Virus record (IMG/VR): IMGVR_UViG_3300035670_000065
Location: 47,993 to 111,992 of that record
Strand: one strand, 5' to 3'
From: a virus
DNA length: 64,000 nt
Part shown: piece by piece, positions 19,663 through 29,190 of the stretch
How the letters are laid out: each line of letters starts with the position of its first letter
How positions within the stretch are numbered: position 1 is the first letter of the stretch
Position numbers and translations under genes: made by a program
The notes under the pieces: model-generated
The model's input: only the letters and a program-made list of their open reading frames with translations
The model's database searches: none
Told to the model about the DNA's origin: nothing

Positions 19663-21575
19663 ATAGATACTGATCTTAGCCTATTTCCTACGATTGTTGA
19701 GGCAATCTCTCTAATAGACTTAGAAATTAGGGTTTTTGGGTTTCTCTTTTCGGATCCTTGTAAGAATCCAGGTTGGAATGTTTGATACGGGTTCTTCATA
19801 TAAGAGTAGAAAGCGGTAATCATACCTGCTCTAGACTCTGAAAGACGCTCTACTTTAGCAGACTCTGCAAAACGCCCTGTTCTATTTACTAGGGCGGGTT
19901 TCTTCATATTTCGCTTAATTTGGTCGGCTAGTTGTGAATTAAGTAGGGTCTGTAAATGTACTAGATTCGTGGGTCTGACTGCTGAAGAGCTTGAACTAGT
20001 ACCTACCTTTACGGTGTGCTCTCTAGTTTTTGAAGGCTTCGTTTTCGAAGGCTTGATAGACGTCTTAGTCTTACTACTCCGTACACTATCGATAGCTTTT
20101 TTAACACTATCAATAGCTTCCTGAATACTATTATTCTTCGTATTCTTAGTAACTTTAGGAGTTACAGTATTTCCAGGATTAATAATGTTTTTACCAGTCT
20201 TTATAATACTAGCAACATTTAGCTGTATAAACTCAAGAATACTGGGGCTGCCTCGGGCACCTAGAAGCTCTTGCCCTGTTTTTACACTATTAAGAGTTTT
20301 AATTAAATGTGCTCGTAATTCCTGAGTAATCGTGGTGTCTCTCACTACCTTTCTAATCATCCATCTCGACTGAATCATTGCTGCCCTTAGGCTATCTAAT
20401 ACCTTACTTAGGCGTTTATCTTGTTCTAATTTGTTTAGCTCTGCGTATACTGCGTCATAAAGATCTTTTTGTATTAAGTCCTTCAACATCTCTTCATATG
20501 TAGCAGCTACCGCTTCTTTGTACTCCTTAGTTCTTATATTAGATATAACTTTTTGTACCTCTTGCTTAGCATCTTGCTCAGCTTTTTGTCTAAAATCTCG
20601 TAGTTTAAAGGATACTATATTATTTACATCTTTTTCTATTTTGGAGATGGCCTCACCTATTGCACGAACCTGAGCTCCGGCTTTATTATTTAAAGTACTA
20701 AATTGTAATTCAATAGTAGCGCTTGGGGAGGTAGCTGAGGTCATATTTTTTCTAGCTATGGCCCACAGTTCACTGGTTACAGACAGGTTAGAAGTTAACT
20801 CGTCTAAAGAGATCACGGACTTCATGATACCATCTGTAATACTATCTACACTAGCACTTAGGGAGCCCGTAACTCTATTTAAATAGGCATCGCGAGAGTT
20901 ATTATAGTCCGCCCCCAGTAGGTTTCTTAATCTTAGGGTTAGTACTCCTGCTAAGTGGCCTGCCTGTAGGTTTACATTAATAAAGTCTATTACAGATATA
21001 CCGCTGGTATTTTTATAGTTGCTTTCTGAAGGATGTGTTTCCTTAAGGTACTGTATTACCAGTACTCTTAGTTGGGAGTGATTTAAGTTTTTAAATACTG
21101 CTTCAGTATCATATAGCCGAGCCTCCGTTTTTCTCCCATCTAATTTTAAATCTAATACTTTATTGGCGGTTCCTGTGGCTTCCTTATTTCTGGGGTAGTA
21201 ATTTTTCTTCTCAACTAACCACTTAGAGAAGGTAGGTTTAGAAATATCTGCATCTACCATCCGGAAGTTCTCAAGTAGTGAGGCGGCTCTTTCAGCAATC
21301 TTTAGTAATTCAGGTGAGTCTGCGATAGATACCTCAGAGCCTTTTGTTGTTTGTACATAAAATGTATTAGATTTATCCTTAAACTGTTTGGCCAAGATAC
21401 TAAAGGCATCTATACTAATGACTCCAGTATTTCCTTGAGACCCCTTCTCTAGTGCAGGTCTGAGTACATCCTTAGCATCTAAAGATTTGGTTAAGTCTCT
21501 TCTATTTTGTACGGCTAGGATTACATTTTCTAAAATTCTTTTACCAAGTACAGAAGTAAACTCATTAACGCTCAT
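19659..21575 (-). CDS. Head-tail region structural protein, unknown
   Basis: 638 residues, basic and helical, with a Lys/Ser/Thr-rich low-complexity linker around residues 490-530. It overlaps both neighbours by 4 bp. It occupies the slot where head-closure or minor head proteins are usually encoded but is several times longer. No family recognised. Confidence 0.55.
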   Translation of the reverse strand: MSVNEFTSVLGKRILENVILAVQNRRDLTKSLDAKDVLRPALEKGSQGNTGVISIDAFSILAKQFKDKSNTFYVQTTKGSEVSIADSPELLKIAERAASLLENFRMVDADISKPTFSKWLVEKKNYYPRNKEATGTANKVLDLKLDGRKTEARLYDTEAVFKNLNHSQLRVLVIQYLKETHPSESNYKNTSGISVIDFINVNLQAGHLAGVLTLRLRNLLGADYNNSRDAYLNRVTGSLSASVDSITDGIMKSVISLDELTSNLSVTSELWAIARKNMTSATSPSATIELQFSTLNNKAGAQVRAIGEAISKIEKDVNNIVSFKLRDFRQKAEQDAKQEVQKVISNIRTKEYKEAVAATYEEMLKDLIQKDLYDAVYAELNKLEQDKRLSKVLDSLRAAMIQSRWMIRKVVRDTTITQELRAHLIKTLNSVKTGQELLGARGSPSILEFIQLNVASIIKTGKNIINPGNTVTPKVTKNTKNNSIQEAIDSVKKAIDSVRSSKTKTSIKPSKTKPSKTREHTVKVGTSSSSSAVRPTNLVHLQTLLNSQLADQIKRNMKKPALVNRTGRFAESAKVERLSESRAGMITAFYSYMKNPYQTFQPGFLQGSEKRNPKTLISKSIREIASTIVGNRLRSVSI

Positions 21576-22144
21576 GACACATCCGCTAAATATAACTCCA
21601 ACACGCGCTGGATATGGGAAGGTAATGTATTCTTGGTAATGTACTCGATCTGTACAGTATTAGATCCAGCATCTCGCTGTGACTTAACTGACATATCTGA
21701 CTTCAGATAATAAGTAATTAGATCAAGACAAGCGACCTTAATATCCTCTGGCAGTGTTTCGTATCCAGCCGTGTACACAACGCGATAGGCATTCAGTTGC
21801 TGTGGTATAATCTCCCAGTTAAGAAAGTCTATATAGCCATCTTCTAAGTTAACTACATAATCTGTGAATTCTACTAAAGCGGTATAAGTAGCACCATAAT
21901 CTGAACTATACTCAACTGAGGAGATAGCTAGTACTGGGAACTCTTTTAAGTAGACACGTGCTGAACCGCTAGCGAATACATCCGTCTTAGCGTCATTAAC
22001 GTAATCTACAAAGGTTCTACGACAAGTACTTTTAACTAATGCAGAGGCTTTAGGGATAATAGATTTAATAGCATTATCTTGCGTAGCACTAGTAATTCCT
22101 ATGTAGCTCTTATATTCTGCTAATGTAACGAGATCTGTTGCCAT
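21572..22144 (-). CDS. gp6-like head-tail connector protein
   Basis: 190 residues. The start VTLAEYKSYIGITSATQDN and the later AYRVVYTAGYETLPEDIKVA with a helical C-terminus match the HK97 gp6-type connector family. It sits just downstream of the capsid gene. It forms the adaptor ring under the portal. Confidence 0.8.
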   Translation of the reverse strand: MATDLVTLAEYKSYIGITSATQDNAIKSIIPKASALVKSTCRRTFVDYVNDAKTDVFASGSARVYLKEFPVLAISSVEYSSDYGATYTALVEFTDYVVNLEDGYIDFLNWEIIPQQLNAYRVVYTAGYETLPEDIKVACLDLITYYLKSDMSVKSQRDAGSNTVQIEYITKNTLPSHIQRVLELYLADVS

Positions 22145-22194
22145 TTATTACTCCTTATATTCTTCTATGTAGACTTGTTAGAATCCACATAGAA

Positions 22195-22218
22195 GAAGAG
22201 GGACCGAAGTCCCTCTTC
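22195..22218 (-). terminator. Hairpin after capsid gene
   Basis: Minus-strand stem AGAGGGAC / GTCCCTCT with a TTCG loop, followed by TTCTTCT. The weak T tract suggests attenuation between the abundant capsid and the connector. A second hairpin (TTCTATGT/ACATAGAA) follows before the connector ribosome binding site. Confidence 0.6.
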
Positions 22219-22227
22219 GAAGCTATA

Positions 22228-24156
22228 TTAGCTCCACTTAAATGTGCTAACTCCTAGACCATTGGTCGTAGAGATTTGTGTCATACCAGTACGTAGGGAA
22301 GCTACGAATACCTTACGCTGAGTTTCAACTAGATCTTGCGTATCGAAACGTAGACCACGCTGATTACCAACGATGAAGTTACCTGGAGCAAGACAGATTG
22401 CACCGATGTTTGTAGTAGCAGTATTTGCGCCACCAGCCTTAGTTGGGAATGCATCGCTAACTAGAATAGGTGTATTACCTACTGAACCAACTTGTCCAGT
22501 TAATAGCGTAGCAACAGCGCCTACCTTGTCAACTGTCTGGAATAGGGTGTCATCTAGAAGATCGTAATAGATCTCTGTAGAAACAACGAATACTAGCTCA
22601 GAAGGATCAAGACCCCAAGCACCTAGGTCCTTACGTAGTGCACGTAGGTTAGCAATAGATGCAGCACCTGTGTTAGTTGCTTGAACTGCTGCAGTCGCAT
22701 CATAGATAGCAACGCCTTTAACAGGGTCAGCACCAGAACCAGCACCTAGTAGGAATGCCTTATCGACAGCCTTAGCAACACGACGAACCATTGCATCACG
22801 TACGATAGGAAGAATAGCGATTAGAGAATCTTCATCTTCTTCGTAGTTTAGGTACTCGTTAGTCGCTACTTTATATGCGCTTAGAGTAATTTCTGAGAAT
22901 GGGTGAGTTTGTGTAGCACCTGGAGAAGCAGTAGTACCAAATGATGAATTAGCCATCCAAGTAGCAAATCCAGCTTCTGGATTTACAGGGATCTTCATCA
23001 CGTTAGTATTCATGCTTAGGTTACGGAATAGAGGAGCCATAACTAGACGACGGCGAATCTCGTTTTCCATATTTAGAGAAACTTCGGTTTCCCAAGTAGA
23101 AGAGTTGTCAGGCTGGTGAGGAGAAATACGAGCCTTTTCTAGAAGTGCATGACCGTACTTGGTAGCTTCTACGCTCTTGTTCATGATCTTAGCAGCTAGA
23201 ACAGCTAGTTCTTTTTCTTTGTAAGAGATGCCGTCGCCGGAAGTCTTATCGCTGAAATTCATCTTGCTCTTCTGAATAGCTTCTAGTTCTTTAGCTTTTT
23301 CAGCAATAGCAGACTCTAGACCTTCTAGGGCTTTCTTTGAGCTATCTGATTGCTCGTTTAGGCGCTTTTCAACTTCGGCTAGAAGCTTTTCTGCACCGGA
23401 CTCACGTACTTCGATGGCTGCCTTAACAGCTGCATCAATTTCTGCCTTGCGCTTAACTTCAGCTTCAGCAGCAGCTTTTTCAGCTTTTTGCTTGTCTTCC
23501 ATAGCTTTAGTAGCTGCAGCAGCTGCATCAGTAGCAGCCTTGGCAAGTAGTTGTTCAAGTTCTTTTGGATCCATATTCCATTCCTTTTTAATATCCGTAG
23601 CTTGAGGCGATGGAGGCGTAGACTCTTTAGTCTCTTTACTCTTTGCCACAAACTGGTTTTTAAATTTACTATAATCCTCGTCATTTTCGAATGACTTAGA
23701 AAGACTAAACGTACTATCTTGATTACACGGTACTGATACTACTGAAATTTCTAGAAGTTCAAGCTCTTTTATTACGAAGAGATCAGTTACTGAATCATAA
23801 ACAGCATCTTTGACGATAAATCCTACGCTAAAGGCTGTAAGGACTTCGTCTTTTATTAGGTTGTATACCTCTTCCGCTGCGGAAGAAATACGAGCTTTAA
23901 TCCAAAGACCCTTCTCATCAATCCTATGATCAACCATTCTACCGATAGGGTCGTCATGGTCATGATAAGCTAAAATGATAGGATTCTTTAGATAGTTGTT
24001 TAAGGCCTCATTCCATGCGGGCATTGGAATTACGTCTCCGGAACGATCTACTGCAGTTGTATTTGCATACCCCTCAATATAGATCGAGCCTCCAGATTCA
24101 TCATCTCCGGCTGCCTTCTTGAAATACTGGTTTAAGTATAATATCTTATTTTCCAT
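22228..24156 (-). CDS. Prohead protease-scaffold-major capsid fusion
   Basis: 642 residues in three parts. Residues 1-165 are a caudoviral prohead protease with His in AYHDHDDPIGR and Ser in AFSVGF. Residues about 195-310 are an Ala/Lys/Glu coiled coil that acts as a delta/scaffold domain. Residues about 330-642 are an HK97-fold capsid protein (NLSMNTNVMKIPVNP, LLGAGSGADPVKG). An ATG at 23574 behind AAGGAATGGAAT could start scaffold-capsid alone at MDPKELEQLL. Confidence 0.92.
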   Translation of the reverse strand: MENKILYLNQYFKKAAGDDESGGSIYIEGYANTTAVDRSGDVIPMPAWNEALNNYLKNPIILAYHDHDDPIGRMVDHRIDEKGLWIKARISSAAEEVYNLIKDEVLTAFSVGFIVKDAVYDSVTDLFVIKELELLEISVVSVPCNQDSTFSLSKSFENDEDYSKFKNQFVAKSKETKESTPPSPQATDIKKEWNMDPKELEQLLAKAATDAAAAATKAMEDKQKAEKAAAEAEVKRKAEIDAAVKAAIEVRESGAEKLLAEVEKRLNEQSDSSKKALEGLESAIAEKAKELEAIQKSKMNFSDKTSGDGISYKEKELAVLAAKIMNKSVEATKYGHALLEKARISPHQPDNSSTWETEVSLNMENEIRRRLVMAPLFRNLSMNTNVMKIPVNPEAGFATWMANSSFGTTASPGATQTHPFSEITLSAYKVATNEYLNYEEDEDSLIAILPIVRDAMVRRVAKAVDKAFLLGAGSGADPVKGVAIYDATAAVQATNTGAASIANLRALRKDLGAWGLDPSELVFVVSTEIYYDLLDDTLFQTVDKVGAVATLLTGQVGSVGNTPILVSDAFPTKAGGANTATTNIGAICLAPGNFIVGNQRGLRFDTQDLVETQRKVFVASLRTGMTQISTTNGLGVSTFKWS

Positions 24157-24164
24157 AAGACTCC

Positions 24165-25358
24165 TTACTTCTCCGGATCTTTCGGTTTAGGGCCCGTAGC
24201 GGGTCGTCCACCTTGGTCTGGGTTTGTAGCAGAGCCTGCTATATTTGCCGGTACTCTTATTTCATCCTGACCCGAAATTGCAGCATAGCGTAGCTCTGCT
24301 CGGGCTTCGTTCGGGGTAATCACTCCACCGTTTACTAACGAAACATGATATGTAGCTATGTCTTTTATATCGGGTTGAAGGGCGGATACTGTAGAAGTAA
24401 CGACCTCAACATCGTAACCAAAGAAGCGTTCCATTGCTGACGTATAACGCTTCACAATAGGTACCACTGTCTCTAGATAAAATAGTCTTAGATTTGGAGA
24501 GATATTGGCATTATTTCCACCGTAGATCAGAACTTCCGGTACGCCTAATGCTAATAGAATCTTAATGTCATGGGTCTTGATAGAGTTATCAAAGTCCATA
24601 TCTTTAAAATTTGTGTCTCCGATGCTTTTTAGTTTTAAGCCAGAATCTAGGATCATGGGACGCTTAGCCCCGTTTTTGACGGAGTACTTAGTCATCCATC
24701 CTTGAATTGTGCGATCTTTCGCAATCTGGCTTAGAGTATTTTCTGTTTCGATAACGATACCTGCAATGGCGCCGTTATCGAAAAACTGTTCTTGGAAGGT
24801 TTGCATCTTATACATAATCTTAACAGATCTATCTGCTGCCATTAGGCGACTAGATCCTCTATATACTGAGGAACTGCTAAGATCTTTAATATGTATAATT
24901 TCGCTTGCTTTAAAATCGGTTTGGCCATTGTAAGTATACTTACTTACAAAGGTCTTAGTATCTGGTGTGACTGTAACATTTGCTGCTGGTAGATGGTATA
25001 AAAACACTCCATCGTAGTACAGGAAGATATTACCTTCTAATATAAAATCTGTGAATATATGAGTTCTAAACTCTTGAGCAGATTGGTAAGGGTTAGGGCG
25101 GAAGTTCAGTAAATTAATTAATGCCTTCTGCTTTACACCTACTACTACGCCTTCAATAGTCTTGTCCTTAACATCGAAATCCAGGCTTGCACACGCTGAA
25201 ACAATTAAGTTAGTACCGCGGTTAACGGCTTCCAACTTATCGAATGCTTGAGCATATGTAATACTAGCATCTGTGCCAATGAACATTCCTTCGGCTTGGG
25301 CTATCTGCTCCTGTGCTGGGTTCGCTTTACGAAACCAGTTTATAGGATTCCAGTTCAT
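24165..25358 (-). CDS. Portal protein (HK97 type)
   Basis: 397 residues. The N-terminus has INWFRKANP. EIIHIKD, the helical NGAIAGIVIETENTLS and FKDMDFDNS with LGVPEVLIYGG are hallmarks of HK97-family portals. It precedes the protease-capsid gene by 8 bp. Twelve copies form the DNA channel at one head vertex. Confidence 0.92.
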   Translation of the reverse strand: MNWNPINWFRKANPAQEQIAQAEGMFIGTDASITYAQAFDKLEAVNRGTNLIVSACASLDFDVKDKTIEGVVVGVKQKALINLLNFRPNPYQSAQEFRTHIFTDFILEGNIFLYYDGVFLYHLPAANVTVTPDTKTFVSKYTYNGQTDFKASEIIHIKDLSSSSVYRGSSRLMAADRSVKIMYKMQTFQEQFFDNGAIAGIVIETENTLSQIAKDRTIQGWMTKYSVKNGAKRPMILDSGLKLKSIGDTNFKDMDFDNSIKTHDIKILLALGVPEVLIYGGNNANISPNLRLFYLETVVPIVKRYTSAMERFFGYDVEVVTSTVSALQPDIKDIATYHVSLVNGGVITPNEARAELRYAAISGQDEIRVPANIAGSATNPDQGGRPATGPKPKDPEK

Positions 25359-25366
25359 GTTGTTCC

Positions 25367-25786
25367 TTAGTAGAACGAGCTAAACATTCCTTTTGGCTTG
25401 TCGTCAACAAGTCCTAAAGCTTTAGCTTTTTGCTTCTCTATCCAACGACACTGTTTATCTGACGTATGAAGTGCGGGCGCTTTTCCAAATACGCGATGTA
25501 ATGCAACGTGATGTTTATTACAAAGTGTAAACACTAAATCGTAGATCTCAGAACGATGGGCGTCAATGAACTGATCTCGGATGGCTAATACTGCTTCGTC
25601 ACTACTAATATCGTGGTTATGCTCTTTAGCCCACTTTTCAAGCAGTAGGGTCAATGAGTTCGTATGGTGCAATTCTAGGTCAACTGCAGAGGAACAAATA
25701 AAGCAAGCGCTCTGTTTCTCGTATGCTGCCTTCGCACCGTCTCGGATCCATTTGACAGCCACCCGCTTATTAGTATTTACAGCCAT
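25367..25786 (-). CDS. HNH nuclease-like protein next to portal
   Basis: 139 residues. CFIC, LELHHTNSL and CNKHHVALHRVFG form the zinc and HNH signatures. This type of small HNH protein next to terminase and portal genes assists terminase cutting in several HK97-like phages. It is the first gene behind promoter 25818-25846. Confidence 0.8.
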   Translation of the reverse strand: MAVNTNKRVAVKWIRDGAKAAYEKQSACFICSSAVDLELHHTNSLTLLLEKWAKEHNHDISSDEAVLAIRDQFIDAHRSEIYDLVFTLCNKHHVALHRVFGKAPALHTSDKQCRWIEKQKAKALGLVDDKPKGMFSSFY

Positions 25787-25817
25787 TCATTTTTCCTACT
25801 TCAGTTTATTTTTAACT

Positions 25818-25846
25818 ATTATACCCCCGGAGCTAGCCAATGTCAA
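25818..25846 (-). promoter_or_regulatory. Sigma70-type promoter for head operon
   Basis: Minus strand TTGACA (25841-25846), 17 bp, TATAAT (25818-25823). It lies between a terminator and the HNH-portal-capsid genes. Confidence 0.9.
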
Positions 25847-25874
25847 GAATAAAATTTTTCATGCTCTATAGATA

Positions 25875-25899
25875 CAAAAAAGCCCGCACAAGGCGGGCT
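25875..25899 (-). terminator. Terminator after terminase operon
   Basis: Minus-strand stem AGCCCGCC / GGCGGGCT-type hairpin (AGCCCGCctTGTGCGGGCT) followed by six T. It closes the operon just after the GIY-YIG gene. Confidence 0.85.
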
Positions 25900-25904
25900 G
25901 ATTG

Positions 25905-26456
25905 TTACCAGTTAAAAATGCGGGCTAGTAGCCCTCGGTTCTTGACCCTAGAAAGCTCTTTTAATAGGTGTTCTTCTTTTTCTGCTAATTTATGAAACTC
26001 TACTGCAAGTTCCTTGAACGCCTGGGCATTTTTAATTACCTTCATTTCGGCAATATGGTCTAGTTCCTGCTGTTCTAGTTCTTGCTCTAAAAGAGCTATC
26101 TTATCTTGGTTTATTTTATTTCCATCTAGCATATTAGCAACTGAGTATTTTAGTAGGGGCAGGTGCCATTCCTGCAGGTTAGGGTCGAAGTCTTCCCTAG
26201 TAGTGTTTAGGATCTCATCCGACCAATAGTTATGAATGAATATAGGCTCTACTAAACTAAGGTGATCTGCATGGCACTCGAAAAGAACTTCACCCTCAGG
26301 ATGCCCCTGCCTATCAAATTCAGCTTGCATAGCTTTAGCAGCTTTGCCTTCAGTCATCTTCTTAAAATGCTCTTTCCAACGACGTACTATGTCGTTGGAT
26401 TTGCCTATGTAGTAACGCCCACTCTTGAAGGTGAGTTTATATATTCCGCTAGTCAT
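25905..26456 (-). CDS. GIY-YIG endonuclease
   Basis: 183 residues. The N-terminal GIY-YIG domain shows SGIYKLTFKSGRYYIGKSND with Arg in VRRWKEHFKKM and Glu further on. The C-terminal half is a coiled coil. It overlaps the Lar-like gene by 8 bp. Such free-standing nucleases spread between phages by cutting the cognate site. Confidence 0.8.
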   Translation of the reverse strand: MTSGIYKLTFKSGRYYIGKSNDIVRRWKEHFKKMTEGKAAKAMQAEFDRQGHPEGEVLFECHADHLSLVEPIFIHNYWSDEILNTTREDFDPNLQEWHLPLLKYSVANMLDGNKINQDKIALLEQELEQQELDHIAEMKVIKNAQAFKELAVEFHKLAEKEEHLLKELSRVKNRGLLARIFNW

Positions 26457-26667
26457 TTATCTTGTTCCATGCTTCAATTAGTATATCTTCGTAGTCTTCA
26501 TAGTAGTGAGGATCGCAGTCCATCCTAAGAGAGGCTCCACATTTCTGACCTAAAGTGTCGGAGCATTGCACACTCATAGATTGCCAAGCCCATCCATAAC
26601 ACTCTGACGCAGCTCCTCCATAATCAACTGAAGCAGGAGATCCACATTGTTTGCAGTTCTTAATCAT
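26449..26667 (-). CDS. Lar-like restriction alleviation / zinc protein
   Basis: 72 residues. Cys pairs CKQCG and a later CxxxxxxxKCG, ending ILIEAWNKIND, match the pattern of Lar-type restriction alleviation proteins (Cys4 zinc ribbon followed by a (D/E)AxxAWN motif). It overlaps the large terminase stop. A role against host restriction is inferred from family resemblance only. Confidence 0.55.
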   Translation of the reverse strand: MIKNCKQCGSPASVDYGGAASECYGWAWQSMSVQCSDTLGQKCGASLRMDCDPHYYEDYEDILIEAWNKIND

Positions 26668-27977
26668 ATTGTAAAGGTATAAAGTGCGTATCTAAGGGCA
26701 TCCGCTATGTGCGACGCCGAGTTGTGAATAGGTTTCTCGCGTTGTAGAGCTTCGTTAGGATCCCATTGGTATTGGTCTAGAGAATCTAAAGTATGAATAC
26801 ATTTATGTAGCACTTTTAAACGACCCTGTTGTACTAGGGTCTGAACGTACGCGATTCCTTCTAGAACTGCCTTGTTTGCTTTAATTGTAGCTATATCATA
26901 GTTGTAAGCTAAGTCAGCTCCGAACTGAGCTGCAGCAGAGTCGATGAAGATCGTCTCTACATCATGCCGTCTAATGATTTCGCGCAGTTCTTTAGCGTGT
27001 TGTGCGGTTGTTTTTTCAGCTTCTAAATAGTCCTCGATAACACAGAACCAGTCTTCTTCCACGTTGTAAGCTATAACTACGAAAGCAGTAGGGTCTTTGT
27101 ACCCTGGATCTAGGCCGCCAAATATCTCGTACTTACCTTCTGGTAGTTCTTCAATTATGTGCTCGGCTTCTAAAGTATAGATTTGACCTTCGAAGCTGTT
27201 GAATGACGCTTCGTATTCTTGCTCGAATTCAGCCTTGGACATGGTCAGCCGCGCTTCGGCAACGTCAGCTTCGCTCATCCTAGAATTCTCTCGCCAGTCG
27301 GCGTGGATCGAGATCCATTCTTTCATGTCTGGAGATACGCCGCGGTTAAAGAACTGGCTAAACCAGTTTTTCTTACCTCGAGGCGTCGAAATGAATATAG
27401 CTTTCGAACCTGGTCTATCTAGGGTCGGACGCAACGACACATTAAAAGCAGCCTCACCGTCGCTACTCAGAGCAGCCTCATCAAAGATAATCAAGTTGTA
27501 GGATCTTCCCACACAAGAATCCACCATTGACACGCTACCCATGCGAATTGTACTACCGTTTGATAGCTCTAGTACGCGTTCTTTAAGGTTATCTCGCTCC
27601 AATTCTAGGTCGAACTGCCGTATGAGTTTACGTTGTAGCTCGAACGAGATCGTCGACAAAGCATAGTTAGGTGACATAATCAGCACGTTCTGGTTTGGCA
27701 CTAGAGCGACCATTTGACCGATGATGTTCGCGGCAAAAGTTTTGCCCAGACGACGCGAAAGTGCTGCGCAAACGAATCTGTACTGAGGGTCATTAACTGC
27801 GTTAATTAATGCAATTTGGGGTGCGTTCAAGTCATCAAAGACTGTACGTGGCTCTGCACTAGTAACAGGACTAGGAAGAAGTTTCATATAAGAATCAATA
27901 GGAAGCTTAATAAACCGCTTGTCCCCAAAGTTAATCAAGTGAGTAGTTGTTACACCCGGTCTACTAACTTTAAGCAT
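26664..27977 (-). CDS. terL: Terminase large subunit
   Basis: 437 residues. ATPase: Walker A-like SRRLGKTF (about residue 64), Walker B YNLIIFDEAAL, coupling motif FISTPRG. Nuclease: GGLDPGYKDPTAF, TIFIDSAAAQFG and HIADALRYAL with the acidic residues of the RNase H-like fold. It packages DNA into proheads through the portal. It overlaps its upstream neighbour by 8 bp. Confidence 0.95.
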   Translation of the reverse strand: MLKVSRPGVTTTHLINFGDKRFIKLPIDSYMKLLPSPVTSAEPRTVFDDLNAPQIALINAVNDPQYRFVCAALSRRLGKTFAANIIGQMVALVPNQNVLIMSPNYALSTISFELQRKLIRQFDLELERDNLKERVLELSNGSTIRMGSVSMVDSCVGRSYNLIIFDEAALSSDGEAAFNVSLRPTLDRPGSKAIFISTPRGKKNWFSQFFNRGVSPDMKEWISIHADWRENSRMSEADVAEARLTMSKAEFEQEYEASFNSFEGQIYTLEAEHIIEELPEGKYEIFGGLDPGYKDPTAFVVIAYNVEEDWFCVIEDYLEAEKTTAQHAKELREIIRRHDVETIFIDSAAAQFGADLAYNYDIATIKANKAVLEGIAYVQTLVQQGRLKVLHKCIHTLDSLDQYQWDPNEALQREKPIHNSASHIADALRYALYTFTI

Positions 27978-29190
27978 AAACTAACTCACGTAAATCTTTC
28001 TCAACGCAGTCAAATACATATTCCCACGATTGAGGATTATCATATATTTCAACGTCATTATACCACACACTACGTCGTACACCATTACCCCATCTAAAGT
28101 CAGTCTCCTTATACGGCTGCAATACCCAAGTTCTAGCCCCAAGAGACCCAGCTAAATGAACTACAGATGTATCTACCGAAATTACGAGATCAAGTCCGTT
28201 AATACACTCCGCCGTATCAGTCCACGAGCCAATGTCCAACGAACGCACATACGGAGGAACGATAGCACCGGGCGCCAGACTATATAAGTTGCAAAAATTA
28301 GCAAGCCGCTTAAAACGCCCCACACTAGTGCTACGATACCTATCATTAGCATGAGTAGGAGAGCCAGCCCATACAATACCAACATTGAAGCCCGGACCAA
28401 TATCTCTAACACTGAATTTACCACGTAACCAATCTCCACTAGGAATATCACTAAAACACTCGCCTAAACTACAAATAGGGTAGGCCACTAAATCAGACGA
28501 CGAAATATCCACCGCATCCCGCACACACTCATAATCGCTAAAAAGTACCTCTAAAGAAGGGTGGCATTGGACGAATACTCGCTCAAACTTTTCAGCTAAT
28601 AATGACAAGTACCTACCAAACATAATATTATCCCCAATACCTTGTTCGGTTAAAACTACTATATCCTTACCAGGACTAACACGATCCCAGTAGTTCAGTC
28701 CTTCCCGTGTATTCTTTAGCTTAATAGGAGGATTCTTTAGGAACCTAGCACGGTACTCCTCCCAAGCTGGTGGAAATACATCGAGCTTTCCAGAACTAGC
28801 TTGACGTAAAAGAGCAGTAGATAGATTCCAATGCGCTTCCCAGAAATCTCCCTTGCGCATGATAGCCTTCATGTACGTATCTACAGCACGAGTATCGTCC
28901 CCATACATATAGTACGCTAGACCTAAATTGTTGAGAGCGTGCAAATCGGTTCCGCTATTAGGGTCTAGGAAAGGGACTTTATCTTCTAAAGCCAGTTTAT
29001 AGCAGCGTATCATATCTTTGTCTTGGCCTAATGCTTTATAGCAGTTGCCAATATTTACATACGCTTCTTTACATGGATACTCCGCTAATACTTTTTTAAG
29101 CATTGGAAGTGCCCTTTTCACGTTACCTTTAGTTAGGTACTCTGTTGCCTTATTATAGTCTAAGGTTATTTTAGTTAAGTTTTCTATCAT
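27970..29190 (-). CDS. TPR protein with glycosyltransferase-like domain
   Basis: 406 residues. The N-terminal 130 residues are tetratricopeptide repeats (YVNIGNCYKALGQ, ALNNLGLAYYMYGDD). The rest resembles GT-B/GT9-type transferases: EQGIGDNIMFGRYL, NVGIVWAGSPTHAND, DLVISVDTSVVHLAGSLG. Insertion between the two terminase genes with 4- and 8-bp overlaps is unusual. Possible roles include glycosylation of virion proteins, DNA bases or host surface sugars. The substrate is unknown. Confidence 0.8.
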   Translation of the reverse strand: MIENLTKITLDYNKATEYLTKGNVKRALPMLKKVLAEYPCKEAYVNIGNCYKALGQDKDMIRCYKLALEDKVPFLDPNSGTDLHALNNLGLAYYMYGDDTRAVDTYMKAIMRKGDFWEAHWNLSTALLRQASSGKLDVFPPAWEEYRARFLKNPPIKLKNTREGLNYWDRVSPGKDIVVLTEQGIGDNIMFGRYLSLLAEKFERVFVQCHPSLEVLFSDYECVRDAVDISSSDLVAYPICSLGECFSDIPSGDWLRGKFSVRDIGPGFNVGIVWAGSPTHANDRYRSTSVGRFKRLANFCNLYSLAPGAIVPPYVRSLDIGSWTDTAECINGLDLVISVDTSVVHLAGSLGARTWVLQPYKETDFRWGNGVRRSVWYNDVEIYDNPQSWEYVFDCVEKDLRELVYA

